A DNA stretch of 64,000 nucleotides. It comes from Paraburkholderia ultramafica. Lineage in GTDB: Bacteria; Pseudomonadota; Gammaproteobacteria; Burkholderiales; Burkholderiaceae. The stretch is from positions 1 to 64,000 of the forward strand of contig NZ_CADIKK010000039.1 in the NCBI RefSeq assembly GCF_902859915.1, read 5' to 3'. Both the position numbers and the translations under genes were made by a program. The stretch's first letter is position 1. Each line of letters opens with the position of its first letter. Positions 53,384 to 64,000 of this stretch are shown piece by piece. Under the pieces are notes generated by a model, which did no database searches, was not told where the DNA came from, and saw only the letters and a list, made by a program, of their open reading frames with translations.

Positions 53384-54460
53384 TTGTCCAGATCGTCGTC
53401 CAAAGCGGCCCCGGCGGCGTTGTCCGGGGCGCGTCCTCAGCCCGGGATTCGGCCGCTGCGCGCGGCCGAAGGCTTGTCGATCGCCGGCGTGGCCGAGCAG
53501 GCGGGAGTGTCGGTGGCGACGGTGTCGCGTGTGCTGAACGGCCACGAGAACGTGCGGCCCGCCACGCGCGACAAGGTGCTCGCCGCGATTGACGCGAGCG
53601 GCTACCGCGTCAACGAACTCGCGCGCAATCTGCGCACCGCCGAAAGCCGGCTGTTGTTGACCATGGTGCCTGACGTCGGCAATCCGTTTTACGCGGAGAT
53701 CGTGCGCGGCATCGACAGCGTCGCGCGCCAGCACGGCTACTTCATGCTGCTGTGCGACACGGGCGCGGACCCAGGGCGCGAGCGCAGCTACTTCGACCTG
53801 TTGCGCCGGCGCCGCGCGGACGGCGCGATCTGTCTCGATCCGGCCGCCATCCAGCAGGCGCTCGGCGAGGCGTCCGGCGCGCTGCCGTGGGTCGCGTGCT
53901 GCGAGTTCGATCCGGCCGTCGGCGTGCCGTACGTGGGCATCGACAACTACCGGGCCGCCGGCGACGCGGTGCGGCATCTGCTTGCACGCGGCCACCGGCG
54001 CATCGGGCTGATCAATTCCGATGTCGACTACCTGTACGCGCGGCAGCGTCAGCAAGGCTATCTGGACGCGCTGACCGAAGCGGGCATCACGCCGGACCCG
54101 CGCTGGCGGATGAACCTGAACAGCCTCGACTACGAAGCGGGCGCGTCCGCCGCGCTCACGCTGACGCAGCAGCGGCGCGCGCCCAGCGCGATCTTCGCGG
54201 TGTCCGACACGTTGGCGATCGGCGTGATCCACGGCTTGCGCAGCGTCGGCAAGCGAGTGCCGGACGATGTCGCGGTGGTCGGTTTCGACGACATCTCGCT
54301 TGCCGCGCAAATCGATCCGCCGCTCACCACCATCGCGCAGCCGATGCGCGAACTCGGCGAAACCGCCGCGCGCCTGCTGTTGCAGCGCCTGGCGAATCCT
54401 TTGGCGAACGTGCCGGGCGTGCTGCTGCCGCATCGGCTCGTGATTCGCGGGAGCGCGTGA
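53384..54460 (+). CDS. LacI-family transcriptional regulator
   Basis: The 358-residue repressor has an N-terminal extension of about 30 residues, then the helix-turn-helix LSIAGVAEQAGVSVATVSRV (31-50) and hinge ARNLRTAESRLLL. A periplasmic-binding-protein-like sensor follows (FAVSDTLAIGVIHGL, VVGFDDISLAAQIDPPLTT). The start is TTG 53384. It lies three bases before the ABC ATPase gene and probably represses the whole sugar operon until its ligand is present. Confidence 0.93.
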   Translation: MSRSSSKAAPAALSGARPQPGIRPLRAAEGLSIAGVAEQAGVSVATVSRVLNGHENVRPATRDKVLAAIDASGYRVNELARNLRTAESRLLLTMVPDVGNPFYAEIVRGIDSVARQHGYFMLLCDTGADPGRERSYFDLLRRRRADGAICLDPAAIQQALGEASGALPWVACCEFDPAVGVPYVGIDNYRAAGDAVRHLLARGHRRIGLINSDVDYLYARQRQQGYLDALTEAGITPDPRWRMNLNSLDYEAGASAALTLTQQRRAPSAIFAVSDTLAIGVIHGLRSVGKRVPDDVAVVGFDDISLAAQIDPPLTTIAQPMRELGETAARLLLQRLANPLANVPGVLLPHRLVIRGSA

Positions 54461-54463
54461 ACC

Positions 54464-55931
<1,468 letters not shown>

Positions 55932-55951
<20 letters not shown>

Positions 55952-56945
55952 AGCCGTGCAATCCGGCCGCGCGCTGCGCTTCGCGCATCGTCTGTATGCG
56001 CTCGGGCCGCTGGTCGGGCTGATCCTGCTGTGCATCGTCGGCACGCTGCTGAACCGCGATTTCGCGACGCTCGACAACCTGATGAACGTGCTCACGCGCA
56101 CGTCGTTCATCGGCATCATCGCGGTCGGCATGACTTTCGTGATCATTTCGGGCGGCATCGATCTGTCGGTCGGCTCGATGGCGGCGCTGATCGCGGGCAG
56201 CATGATCTGGCTGATGAACGGACTCGCGTCGGGCGCGGGCGGCCACACGTTCGCGCCGCTCGTGATCGTGTCGATCGGCATTGTGGCGGCGCTGGTGCTC
56301 GGCGGGCTGTTCGGCTGCGCGCACGGCTTGCTGATTACCAAAGGACGGATCGAGCCGTTCATCGTCACGCTCGGCACGCTAGGGATCTTTCGCGCGGTGC
56401 TCACGTGGCTCGCCGACGGCGGCGCATTGACGCTCGACAATTCGTTATCCGATCTATATGGACCCGTGTACTACGCAAGCCTGTTCGGCGTGCCGGTGCC
56501 GATCTGGGTGTTCCTCGTGGTGGCGGCGGGCGGCGCGCTGATCCTCAATCGCACCGCGTTCGGCCGTCACGTGCAGGCGATCGGTTCGAACGAACAGGTC
56601 GCGCGCTATGCGGCGATCCGTGTCGACACGGTGAAGATCGTCACGTATGTGCTGCTCGGCATCTGCGTCGGCGTCGCGACCGTGCTCTACGTGCCGCGGC
56701 TCGGCTCGGCCACGCCGACCACCGGGCTCTTGTGGGAGCTCGAAGCGATCGCGTCAGTGGTGGTCGGCGGCACCGCGCTCAAAGGCGGCGAAGGACGCGT
56801 GATCGGCACGGTGATCGGCGCGATCCTGCTGTCGGTGATCGCCAACATTCTGAATCTGACCAGCATCATCAGCGTGTATCTGAACGCGGCGGTGCAGGGC
56901 GTGGTGATTATCTTCGTCGCGTTCGTGCAGCGCGGACGGCGATAG
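55932..56945 (+). CDS. Sugar ABC transporter permease (RbsC type)
   Basis: The 337-residue membrane protein has eight to ten hydrophobic segments and the CUT2 motifs GMTFVIISGGIDLSVGS and GTALKGGEGRVIGTVIGA. It forms a homodimeric channel with the RbsA-type ATPase. The overlapping start suggests translational coupling to the preceding gene. Confidence 0.94.
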
Positions 56946-57059
56946 CTATAGCGCTTCAAAGTGCACAAGCGGAAGTGGAGCAACGGCAGGTCCGGGAATC
57001 GGGGCGCATGAACGCCTCATAACGCAACTATGTTGCATGGGATCAGAGGAGACACAACC

Positions 57060-58022
57060 ATGAAGCAGGTCATTCGAGCGGTCGGCGCCGGCATGCTGGC
57101 GTTGGGGATACTGGGCACGGCAGGCGTCGCGCGTGCCGACGACAAGGTCACGCTGGGCGTCGCGATTCCGACGGCCGACCACGGCTTCACGGGCGGCATC
57201 GTCTGGTGGGCGAACAAGGCGAAAGCCGATCTGGAGAAAGCGCATCCCGACCTGAAGGTGATCGTGAAGACCGCGGCCGGCGCGCCCGAACAGGCGAATC
57301 AGTTGCAGGACCTGGTGACGGTCAACAAGATCAACGCGCTGGTGATCTTCCCGTTCGAGTCGGCCTCGCTCACGCAGCCGGTCGCGCAGGTGAAGAAGAA
57401 GGGCGTGTACGTGACGGTGGTCGATCGCGGCCTGACCGACACCAGCGCGCAGGATGCGTATGTGGCGGGCGACAACACCGCGTTCGGCAAGATTCCCGCC
57501 GAGTATCTGGCCAAGGCGCTCGACGGCAAGGGCAACATCGTCGCGCTGCGCGGCATTCCGACGACGCTCGACAACGAGCGCTGGGCCGCGTTCACCGGCG
57601 TGCTGAAGAGCTATCCGGACATCAAGATTCTCGACGCGAAGTACGCGAACTGGAATCGCGACGACGCGTTCAAGGTGATGCAGGACTACCTGACGCGCTT
57701 CAAGCACATCGACGCCGTGTGGGCCGCCGACGACGACATGGCGGTCGGCGTGATGAGGGCGATCGACCAGGCCAGGCGCAACGACATCAAGATCGTGTTC
57801 GGCGGCGCGGGCTCGAAGGGCATGGTGAAGAACGTGATGGACGGCGCGCCGATGATCAAGGCCGACGTGTCGTACTCGCCGAAATTCATCTACGACGCGA
57901 TCAAGCTCACCGCCGAGGCGCGTCTGAAGGGCGACAAGCTGCCGGCCACCACGATCATCCCGTCCGTGCTGATCACGAAGGAAAACGCGCAGCAGTTCTA
58001 TTTTCCGGACTCGCCGTTCTGA
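57060..58022 (+). CDS. Sugar ABC transporter substrate-binding protein
   Basis: The 320-residue periplasmic protein has a signal peptide ending near VARA-DDK. Its ligand domain belongs to the peripla_BP_4 type: LGVAIPTADHGFTGGIVWWA, FPFESASLTQPV, YVAGDNTAFG and AADDDMAVGVMRAID. ATG 57060 has GAGGAGA upstream. A short inverted repeat GCAAC-TAT-GTTGC (57024-57036) lies in the gap before it. The ligand is not deducible; the neighbouring isomerase and dehydrogenase suggest an unusual sugar or cyclitol. Confidence 0.92.
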   Translation: MKQVIRAVGAGMLALGILGTAGVARADDKVTLGVAIPTADHGFTGGIVWWANKAKADLEKAHPDLKVIVKTAAGAPEQANQLQDLVTVNKINALVIFPFESASLTQPVAQVKKKGVYVTVVDRGLTDTSAQDAYVAGDNTAFGKIPAEYLAKALDGKGNIVALRGIPTTLDNERWAAFTGVLKSYPDIKILDAKYANWNRDDAFKVMQDYLTRFKHIDAVWAADDDMAVGVMRAIDQARRNDIKIVFGGAGSKGMVKNVMDGAPMIKADVSYSPKFIYDAIKLTAEARLKGDKLPATTIIPSVLITKENAQQFYFPDSPF

Positions 58023-58101
58023 CTATGAGTCTCCGGGCACGCTTGCAGCGCTTGCTGTCGCAAAGACGCTGCGAGCGCGCCATCGTTCGAGGAACCGTAC
58101 G

Positions 58102-59151
58102 ATGAAAACCATCAAGGGGCCGGCGATCTTTCTCGCCCAGTTCATGGGCGACGAGGTGCCGTTCGACAATCTCGCGCATCTGGCGAGCTGGGCCGCGGGT
58201 CTCGGCTTCAAGGGGATCCAGGTGCCGTGCGACGCGCGCCTGATCGATCTGGAGCAGGCGGCGGCGAGTCAAACCTATTGCGACGAGTTGTGCGAGATCA
58301 CGGACGATGCGGGCGTGACGATCACCGAACTGTCGACGCATCTGCAAGGGCAGCTGGTCGCCGTGCATCCGGCGTATGACGCGCTGTTCGACGGGTTCGC
58401 CGCGCCGCATGTGCGTGGCGATCCCGCCGCGCGCGCGCAGTGGGCGGTCGAGCAGATGAAGCTCGCGGCGAAGGCGTCGCGGCGTTTGGGCTTGACGACG
58501 CACGTGTCGTTTTCGGGCGCGCTGGCGTGGCCGTATCTGTATCCGTGGCCGCAACGTCCGGCGGGTCTGGTCGAAGCCGCGTTCGACGAGCTCGCGCGCC
58601 GCTGGACGCCGATTCTCGATGGGTTCGACGAAGCCGGTGTGGACGTCTGCTACGAACTGCATCCGGGCGAGGACCTGCACGACGGCGTGACCTTCGAGCG
58701 CTTTCTCGACGCGGTGAAGCAGCATGCGCGCGCGAACATCCTCTACGATCCGAGTCATTTCGTGCTGCAACAGCTCGACTACCTCGCGTTCATCGACATC
58801 TATCACGAGCGCATCAAGGCGTTCCATGTGAAGGACGCGGAGTTTCGTCCGAATGGAAAGCAGGGCGTGTATGGCGGATATAGCGGCTGGATCGAACGGG
58901 CGGGGCGTTTCAGATCGCTCGGCGACGGACAGATCGACTTCGGCGCGATCTTCTCGAAGATGGCGCAATACGATTTCCCCGGCTGGGCCGTGCTCGAATG
59001 GGAGTGCGCGCTAAAACATCCGCACGACGGCGCGCGCGAAGGCGCGGAGTTCATTCGCCGGCACATCATCCGCGTGGCCGAGCATGCGTTCGACGATTTC
59101 GCCGGCAGCGGTGTGGATGCGGCGCAGTTGAAGCGCGTGCTTGGCCTCTGA
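58102..59151 (+). CDS. Sugar isomerase/epimerase (xylose isomerase-like TIM barrel)
   Basis: The 349-residue protein has the AP_endonuc_2 fold signature. Metal ligands sit in CYELHPGEDLHDG, ILYDPSHFVLQQ, KAFHVKDAEF and, near the end, AVLEWECALKHP. Members isomerise or dehydrate keto-sugars and inositol derivatives. It follows the binding-protein gene by 79 bases and probably acts on the imported substrate with the next enzyme. Confidence 0.9.
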   Translation: MKTIKGPAIFLAQFMGDEVPFDNLAHLASWAAGLGFKGIQVPCDARLIDLEQAAASQTYCDELCEITDDAGVTITELSTHLQGQLVAVHPAYDALFDGFAAPHVRGDPAARAQWAVEQMKLAAKASRRLGLTTHVSFSGALAWPYLYPWPQRPAGLVEAAFDELARRWTPILDGFDEAGVDVCYELHPGEDLHDGVTFERFLDAVKQHARANILYDPSHFVLQQLDYLAFIDIYHERIKAFHVKDAEFRPNGKQGVYGGYSGWIERAGRFRSLGDGQIDFGAIFSKMAQYDFPGWAVLEWECALKHPHDGAREGAEFIRRHIIRVAEHAFDDFAGSGVDAAQLKRVLGL

Positions 59152-59224
59152 CGGCGGTTCGGCGAATCGGCGGCGTGGTTCGGCGGAGCGGGTCTCGCGC
59201 TGCTCAAACGAAGGAGTGAAGGCG

Positions 59225-60376
59225 ATGCCACAAAGAAGGCTCAGGCTGGGGATGGTCGGCGGCGGCCAGGGTGCGTTCATCGGCGCGGTGCATCGGATCG
59301 CGGCGCGGCTCGACGATCGCTTTGAACTGGTGGCGGGCGCGTTGTCGTCCGATCCGCGGCGCGCGCAGGCGAGCGCCGCCGAGGCCGGCATCGCGCGCAG
59401 TTACGCGGACTGGCGCGAGATGGCGCGCGCCGAAGCCGCGCGTGACGACGGCATCGACGCGGTCGCGATCGTCACGCCGAATCATCTGCATGCGCCGGTG
59501 GCGACGGCCTTTCTCGAAGCGGGCATTCACGTGGTGTGCGATAAGCCGCTGGCGATTTCGCTGGCGCAAGGCGAAGCGCTCGCGAAGCTCGCGCGCGAGA
59601 AGGGCAAGCTGTTTGCGCTGACGCATACGTATTCCGGCTACCCGCTGGTGCGCCATGCGCGCGAGTTGGTCGAGCGCGGCGAGCTGGGCGAGATTCGCGT
59701 GGTGCAGGTCGAATACGCGCAGGACTGGCTGGCCGAACCGGTTGAGTCGAGCGGCGCGAACAAGCAGGCCGGCTGGCGCACCGACCCTGCGTTAGCGGGA
59801 CCAGCGGGCTGTCTCGGCGATATCGGCACGCACGCGCATCACCTCGCGGCCTTCGTCACGGGGATGACGCCTCAGGCGCTGTCGGCGGAGCTGCATACCT
59901 TCGTGCCCGGACGCCGGATCGATGATCACGTGCAGGCGATGCTGCGCTATCCGAACGGCGCGCGCGGCATGTTATGGGCAAGCCAGGTGGCGAGCGGCGC
60001 GGAGAACGCGTTGCGTCTGCGGGTGTACGGAACCAAAGCGGGCCTCGCTTTCGATCAGGAGCAGCCGAACGAATTGTGGTTCACGCCGCTAGGCGGGCTG
60101 GCTGAGCGGCTGACCCGAGGGCGGGTGAAAAGCGCGCTGGCCAGGCACGCGACGCGCGTGCCGCCGGGGCATCCTGAAGGTTATCTGGAAGCGTTCGCGC
60201 AGTTGTACAAGGACGCCGCGTTGCAGATCGAAGCGTTGGACGAAGGCCGCGCGTTGCCTGCCGAAAGTCTGTTGCTCACGACGGTGGACGACGGTGTGGC
60301 GGGTCTGCGCTTTATCGGTGCGGTGCTGGCGAGCAGCGCGGCGGACGGTCAATGGCGCGAGATTGCAAGGGCGTGA
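59225..60376 (+). CDS. Gfo/Idh/MocA-family oxidoreductase
   Basis: The 383-residue dehydrogenase has an N-terminal Rossmann fold with LGMVGGGQGAFIGAVH, VAIVTPNHLH and CDKPLAIS, where the Lys of CDKP is the usual catalytic residue. A C-terminal GDIGTHAHHLAAFV segment supplies the second catalytic His. It oxidises a sugar or inositol using NAD(P). ATG 59225 has AAGGAG upstream. It is the last gene of the LacI operon. Confidence 0.92.
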   Translation: MPQRRLRLGMVGGGQGAFIGAVHRIAARLDDRFELVAGALSSDPRRAQASAAEAGIARSYADWREMARAEAARDDGIDAVAIVTPNHLHAPVATAFLEAGIHVVCDKPLAISLAQGEALAKLAREKGKLFALTHTYSGYPLVRHARELVERGELGEIRVVQVEYAQDWLAEPVESSGANKQAGWRTDPALAGPAGCLGDIGTHAHHLAAFVTGMTPQALSAELHTFVPGRRIDDHVQAMLRYPNGARGMLWASQVASGAENALRLRVYGTKAGLAFDQEQPNELWFTPLGGLAERLTRGRVKSALARHATRVPPGHPEGYLEAFAQLYKDAALQIEALDEGRALPAESLLLTTVDDGVAGLRFIGAVLASSAADGQWREIARA

Positions 60377-60394
60377 AGCGGCGCGGCCCCTCGC

Positions 60395-60655
60395 TCACCC
60401 ACCCTTGCTCTTCTTGATCTGCTCTTCGAACGCGATGTCGAGCTTGCTCGCCTTGCGCGGTTTTTGCGGCCCGAACGCATCGACGAATTTGACGAAGTCG
60501 TCGAGCGTCAACGGGTCGGAGACTTTCTTGTCGGTGCCGCTCGATTTGTCGACCAGATAGAACAGGCCGCCGGACAGGCTGATCGCGGCGAACTGCGGAT
60601 TGCCGCTGCGCGTTTTCAGCCGTTCGACAGCGTGGATGGCTCGGGTGGTGCGCAT
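60395..60655 (-). CDS. Small conserved protein of unknown function
   Basis: The 86-residue protein begins MRTTRAIHAVERLKTRSGNP and has a lysine-rich C-terminus. The middle, ISLSGGLFYLVDKSSG, looks like a small beta element. I do not recognise the family. It has no signal peptide or membrane segment and its codon use is like its neighbours. It lies convergent with the dehydrogenase gene, 18 bases away. Confidence 0.6.
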   Translation of the reverse strand: MRTTRAIHAVERLKTRSGNPQFAAISLSGGLFYLVDKSSGTDKKVSDPLTLDDFVKFVDAFGPQKPRKASKLDIAFEEQIKKSKGG

Positions 60656-60786
60656 GGTGTGGGACTGCTGATCGGGGGAAGACTGCTACTTTAACAATTT
60701 CGCCGACGCCGCGCGCCTTGGCGTCGTCGCCTGAGTGCCCAGGTGTCTCAGTCCCGCTTGCGCCGAAACATGCGCCGCTGACTCGC

Positions 60787-61947
60787 TTACTGGCTCAAAT
60801 AGACAAACTTGCCGTTCCTGATCACACCCATCACGCTCGCGCGCTGATCCAGACCGACGTGGTCCTTCGGGCTCGTGTTGACCACGCCATTCGGCACGAC
60901 CAGTTCGTGCGCGTGCTCCAGCTCGTCACGCAATGCCACGCGGAACGCCGGCGTGCCCGGCTGCGCGGTCTTTAGCGCGCGCGCCACCGCGTCCTGCAAA
61001 CGCGGATACACGCCGGCCGCGTCGCCCGCGAATTGCGTCACGCTGCCCGCGCCGTACTTCGCTTCATACTCGTTGGCGAACGCGAGCGCCGCCTTCTTTG
61101 CCGGATGATCGGCCGGCAGCGTGCGCGCGACCACCACCGGCTGGGTCGGGAACAGCGTGCCTTCCACGTCCTTGCCGCCGAGCTTGATGAACTCCGGCGT
61201 GGCGATGCCGTGGGTCTGGTAGATCGGCCCTTTGTAGCCGCGTTCGATCAGCGTGCGCTGCGGCAGCACCGTCGGCGTGCCCGCACCGGCGATCAGGATC
61301 GCGTCGGGCCTGGCGGCCATCAGCTTGAGAATCTGGCCGGTGACGCTCGCGTCCGTGCGGTTATAGCGCTCGGTGGCGACCAACTGGATATGACGCAGCG
61401 CCGCGAACTTGCTGAACTCATTGAGCCAGCTCTCGCCGTAACCGTCCGCGAAACCGATGAAGCCCACCGTCTTCACGTTGTGATTGGACATGTAGCGCGT
61501 CATCACGTCGGCCATCGCGCTGTCGGTCTGCGCCATCTTGTACGCCCACACCTTCTTGCCTTCCTGCGGCTCGACCACGCTGGCCGAGCCGATCAGCGTG
61601 ATCATCGGCGTCTGGCTTTCGGCGACCGGATCGAGCGCGGCCATCGCGGCCGGCGTGATGTTCGGGCCGACGATCACGTCGACGTGGTCCTCGTTGATCA
61701 GCTTGCGGATATTGCGCACGGCGGCGCCCGGGTCGGACGCGTCGTCGAGGAAGAGGTAGTCGGCTTTCTGGCCGGCGATCGTCGCGGGCCACATCAGCAT
61801 CGCGTTCTTGCTGGTGATGCCGATCACGGCCGCCGGGCCGGTGCTCGACAGATCGATGCCGACCTTCAGGTCGGCATGGGCTACGGTGGCGAGCAACAGC
61901 GCGCCGAGAGCGGCGAGGCCGCGAAGTTTGTTGTTATGCGACGTCAT
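60787..61947 (-). CDS. Branched-chain amino acid-type substrate-binding protein (orphan)
   Basis: The 386-residue periplasmic protein has a signal peptide ending near VAHA-DLK and a peripla_BP_6 domain: VGIDLSSTGPAAVIGI, DDASDPGAAVRNIRKLI, DVIVGPNITPAAMAALD and GFADGYGESWLNEF. Permease and ATPase genes are not adjacent. It may work with a Liv-type transporter elsewhere, including the one in this window. It lies 43 bases after the CysB-like regulator gene, so it may belong to the sulfur regulon and bind a sulfur-containing or aromatic compound. Confidence 0.85.
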   Translation of the reverse strand: MTSHNNKLRGLAALGALLLATVAHADLKVGIDLSSTGPAAVIGITSKNAMLMWPATIAGQKADYLFLDDASDPGAAVRNIRKLINEDHVDVIVGPNITPAAMAALDPVAESQTPMITLIGSASVVEPQEGKKVWAYKMAQTDSAMADVMTRYMSNHNVKTVGFIGFADGYGESWLNEFSKFAALRHIQLVATERYNRTDASVTGQILKLMAARPDAILIAGAGTPTVLPQRTLIERGYKGPIYQTHGIATPEFIKLGGKDVEGTLFPTQPVVVARTLPADHPAKKAALAFANEYEAKYGAGSVTQFAGDAAGVYPRLQDAVARALKTAQPGTPAFRVALRDELEHAHELVVPNGVVNTSPKDHVGLDQRASVMGVIRNGKFVYLSQ

Positions 61948-61990
61948 CGAGGGGTCTCCGTAGCGGGGAAAGCAGGAAGCGGTGGTGATG

Positions 61991-62932
61991 TCAAAGTTCG
62001 TAGGTTTCGTGTTCGCCCTTGAGCGCCTGTTCGATCAGCTTGCGGTTCATGCTCGGCGACAACAGTTCGACGAGCGTATACACATAGCTGCGCAGATAGG
62101 CGCCCTGCTTCAGCGCGACGCGCGTCACGTTGCTGCCGAACAGGTGGCCGACCGGCATCGCGCGCAAATGGCGGTCGCGCTCGGCGTTGAACGCGATGTC
62201 CGCCATGATGCCGACGCCCAGCCCCAGTTCCACGTAGGTCTTGATCACGTCGGCGTCGATTGCCTCCAGCACGATGTCCGGATGCAGCCCGCGCAGACGG
62301 AACGCCTCGTTGATCTTGGTGCGGCCGGCGAACGCGTTGTCATACGTAATCAGCGGATACTGGGTCAGATCGTCCAGCGACAACAGTTTGCGGTCGAGCA
62401 GCGGATGATCCAGCTGCATCACCGCGAGGTGGTGCCACTGGAAGCAGGGCAGCGACACCAGTTCCTTATAGTTGGCGATCGCCTCGGTGGCGATCGCGAG
62501 GTCGGCCTGGTCGTGCAGCACCATCTCGGCGACCTGCGTCGGGCTGCCTTGCAAGATCGAAAGGTGGACTTTGGGAAAGCGCTTCTTGAACTCGGCGATC
62601 GCGGCCGGCAGCGAGTAGCGCGCCTGGGTGTGGGTCGCGGCGATTACCAGATTGCCCTGATCCTGCGCCGCGTAATCTTTACCGACACGCTTCAGGCTCT
62701 CGACTTCCTGCAGGATTTTCTCGACCGACTGCAATATGATGCGCCCCGGCTCGGTCAGCGAACGCACGCGCTTGCCGTGCCGCGTGAAGATTTCGACGCC
62801 CAGCTCGTCCTCGAGCTCGATGATCGCCTTGGAAACGCCCGGCTGGCTGGTAAACAGCGCCTTGGCCGCATCGGTGAGGTTGAAGTTCTGCCGCACAGCC
62901 TCGCGGACGAAGCGGAATTGATGCAGGTTCAT
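61991..62932 (-). CDS. cysB: LysR-type regulator, CysB/Cbl/SsuR group
   Basis: The 313-residue regulator has the CysB-type N-terminus MNLHQFRFVREAVRQNFNL with the helix-turn-helix TDAAKALFTSQPGVSKAI. The ligand domain begins IAATHTQARYSLPAAI, the TxTQARY motif that contacts sulfate or acetylserine in CysB proteins. It probably activates sulfur-assimilation genes, including the divergent reductase gene. CysB and SsuR cannot be told apart with certainty from this. Confidence 0.88.
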   Translation of the reverse strand: MNLHQFRFVREAVRQNFNLTDAAKALFTSQPGVSKAIIELEDELGVEIFTRHGKRVRSLTEPGRIILQSVEKILQEVESLKRVGKDYAAQDQGNLVIAATHTQARYSLPAAIAEFKKRFPKVHLSILQGSPTQVAEMVLHDQADLAIATEAIANYKELVSLPCFQWHHLAVMQLDHPLLDRKLLSLDDLTQYPLITYDNAFAGRTKINEAFRLRGLHPDIVLEAIDADVIKTYVELGLGVGIMADIAFNAERDRHLRAMPVGHLFGSNVTRVALKQGAYLRSYVYTLVELLSPSMNRKLIEQALKGEHETYEL

Positions 62933-63168
62933 ATATAACCCCTCCGCATATAAAAAGAATTTTTTAGTCGTTTGAAATATAAGGCGAGTTTATTACGATC
63001 TGTCCATCTTTTTCAATATGGATATCTGTATTTGGCATAAGCAAATGAGAGATGGGTCTAAACGCTCGTTTGCGGTGGCTGACCAAGAACAGGTGTTCAA
63101 AGGCGGGACGAAACCGGTGCGCCGGCCGCCGGATCGTCGTGAGTCACGCAAAAAATTGGGGTCCCCGA
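62933..63168. promoter_or_regulatory. AT-rich divergent promoter region between cysB-like and reductase genes
   Basis: This 236-bp region is much richer in A and T than its surroundings at 62940-63060 (TATAAAAAGAATTTTTTAG, TTTCAATATGGATATCTG, TTTGGCATAAGCAAATG). Such AT-rich stretches are typical of CysB binding and of sulfur-regulated promoters. No exact operator could be assigned. Confidence 0.5.
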
Positions 63169-64000
63169 ATGTACCAATACGATCAGTACGACCAGACCAT
63201 CGTCGATGAACGGGTCGCGCAATACGCCGATCAGGTTCGCCGCCGCTTGTCGGGCGAATTGAGCGAAGAGGAGTTTCGTCCGCTGCGCCTGCAGAACGGC
63301 CTGTACTTGCAGCGCCACGCGTACATGCACCGCATCGCGATTCCGTACGGCAACCTGCGCAGCGACCAGATGCGCGTGCTCGCGCAGATCGCGCGTGAAC
63401 ACGACCGCGGCTACGGCCATTTTTCGACGCGCTCGAACATCCAGTACAACTGGATCAAGCTCGAAGAAACGCCGGAAATCCTGCGCAAGCTCGCCGCGGT
63501 GCAGATGCATGGCATCCAGACCTCGGGCAACTGCATCCGCAACATCACCGCCGATCAGTTCGCCGGCGTGGCGCCGGACGAGGTGGTCGATCCGCGTCCG
63601 TGGGCGGAAATCCTGCGTCAATGGTCGACGTTCCACCCCGAATTCGCGTGGCTGCCGCGCAAGTTCAAGATCGCCGTGTCGGGTTCGAAGGAAGACCGCG
63701 CGGCCGTGCAGATTCACGACATGGGCGTGTATCTGAGGAAGAACGAGCAGGGCGAACTGGTGGCCGATATCCTGGCCGGTGGCGGCATGGGCCGTACGCC
63801 GATCATCGGCGCGATCATCCGTCGCGATCTGCCGTGGCAGCATCTGCTGACGTACTGCGAAGCCGTGCTGCGCGTGTACAACCGCTATGGCCGCCGCGAC
63901 AACATGTACAAGGCGCGCATCAAGATTCTCGTGAAGGCGTTGAGCCCGGAGAAATTCTCGGCGCAAGTCGAAGAAGAATGGCAGCACCTGAAGGACGGTC
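63169..64000 (+). CDS. cysI: Sulfite/nitrite reductase hemoprotein, 5' part (runs off window)
   Basis: The first 277 codons are present. MYQYDQYDQTIVDERV leads into the ferredoxin-like half-domain, with RIAIPYGNLRSDQMRVLAQ, HFSTRSNIQYNWIKL and TSGNCIRNITADQFAG, which contribute siroheme contacts. The iron-sulfur Cys motifs would lie beyond the window edge. The family covers assimilatory sulfite and nitrite reductases; the divergent CysB-like gene favours sulfite reduction. ATG 63169 is the family start. Confidence 0.9.
   Translation, partial: MYQYDQYDQTIVDERVAQYADQVRRRLSGELSEEEFRPLRLQNGLYLQRHAYMHRIAIPYGNLRSDQMRVLAQIAREHDRGYGHFSTRSNIQYNWIKLEETPEILRKLAAVQMHGIQTSGNCIRNITADQFAGVAPDEVVDPRPWAEILRQWSTFHPEFAWLPRKFKIAVSGSKEDRAAVQIHDMGVYLRKNEQGELVADILAGGGMGRTPIIGAIIRRDLPWQHLLTYCEAVLRVYNRYGRRDNMYKARIKILVKALSPEKFSAQVEEEWQHLKDG

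Noticed and set aside
63097..63987. Leftward 296-codon frame at the right edge
   Set aside because: It is antisense to the sulfite/nitrite reductase gene, which has siroheme-contact motifs and the expected divergent placement from the CysB-like regulator.

Overview
The window looks like a chromosome segment of a Burkholderia/Paraburkholderia-type betaproteobacterium. The signs are GC-rich coding sequence, a Kdo hydroxylase beside waaA and waaC, a urtABCDE plus ureDABCEFG block, two DUF2844/DUF3443 pairs, a CysB-type regulator beside a sulfite reductase gene, and liv operons with a fused LivM-LivG. No rRNA, tRNA or CRISPR array was seen.

Region by region. (1) 1-3007: insertion-sequence debris. 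It holds an IS5-type transposase tail, a 24-bp inverted repeat, an IS200-like element, and an IS4/IS50-like element that landed inside the right-end hairpin of the IS200 and whose transposase has an in-frame stop. (2) 3368-13813: an exopolysaccharide locus, visibly less GC-rich than the rest. It encodes an initiating phosphoglycosyltransferase, a GT4 enzyme, two paralogous GT-B-like proteins, a NodB-type deacetylase, a Wzc/BceF tyrosine kinase, a flippase and a polymerase. (3) 13886-27207: two copies of galE about 9 kb apart. The right copy is followed by an intact GT4-GT2-flippase set; the left copy is followed by a collapsed remnant of the same genes and by a chemotaxis-receptor fragment. 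Between the copies lie a branched-chain amino acid ABC transporter (livK, livH, livMG fusion, livF) and a small type VI secretion cargo module (PAAR protein, frameshifted Tae4 amidase, two-helix membrane protein). (4) 27487-32545: phosphomannomutase/phosphoglucomutase and LPS inner-core genes (waaC, Kdo hydroxylase, waaA). (5) 32665-33414: a Fic protein without the catalytic His. (6) 33419-45959: one long leftward run for urea uptake and hydrolysis, urtABCDE then ureD, a family-3 solute-binding protein, and ureABCEFG. (7) 46310-47641: a class III aminotransferase ending in a clear bidirectional terminator. (8) 47782-51813: two tandem DUF2844-DUF3443 pairs; the DUF3443 proteins carry both signature motifs of pepsin-like aspartic proteases. 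(9) 51989-53025: rhodanese and a PCMT-like methyltransferase. (10) 53384-60376: a LacI-controlled sugar ABC transporter with an isomerase and a Gfo/Idh/MocA dehydrogenase. (11) 60395-64000: a small conserved protein, an orphan Leu/Ile/Val-type binding protein, a CysB-like regulator, and divergently the 5' part of a sulfite/nitrite reductase gene.

Functionally the window couples surface-glycan synthesis (exopolysaccharide, galE, LPS core) with nutrient scavenging (branched-chain amino acids, urea, a sugar, sulfur). The most promising under-described items are the DUF2844/DUF3443 modules, the decayed type VI toxin with its retained partner, the degenerate Fic protein, and the duplicated-then-collapsed galE region.
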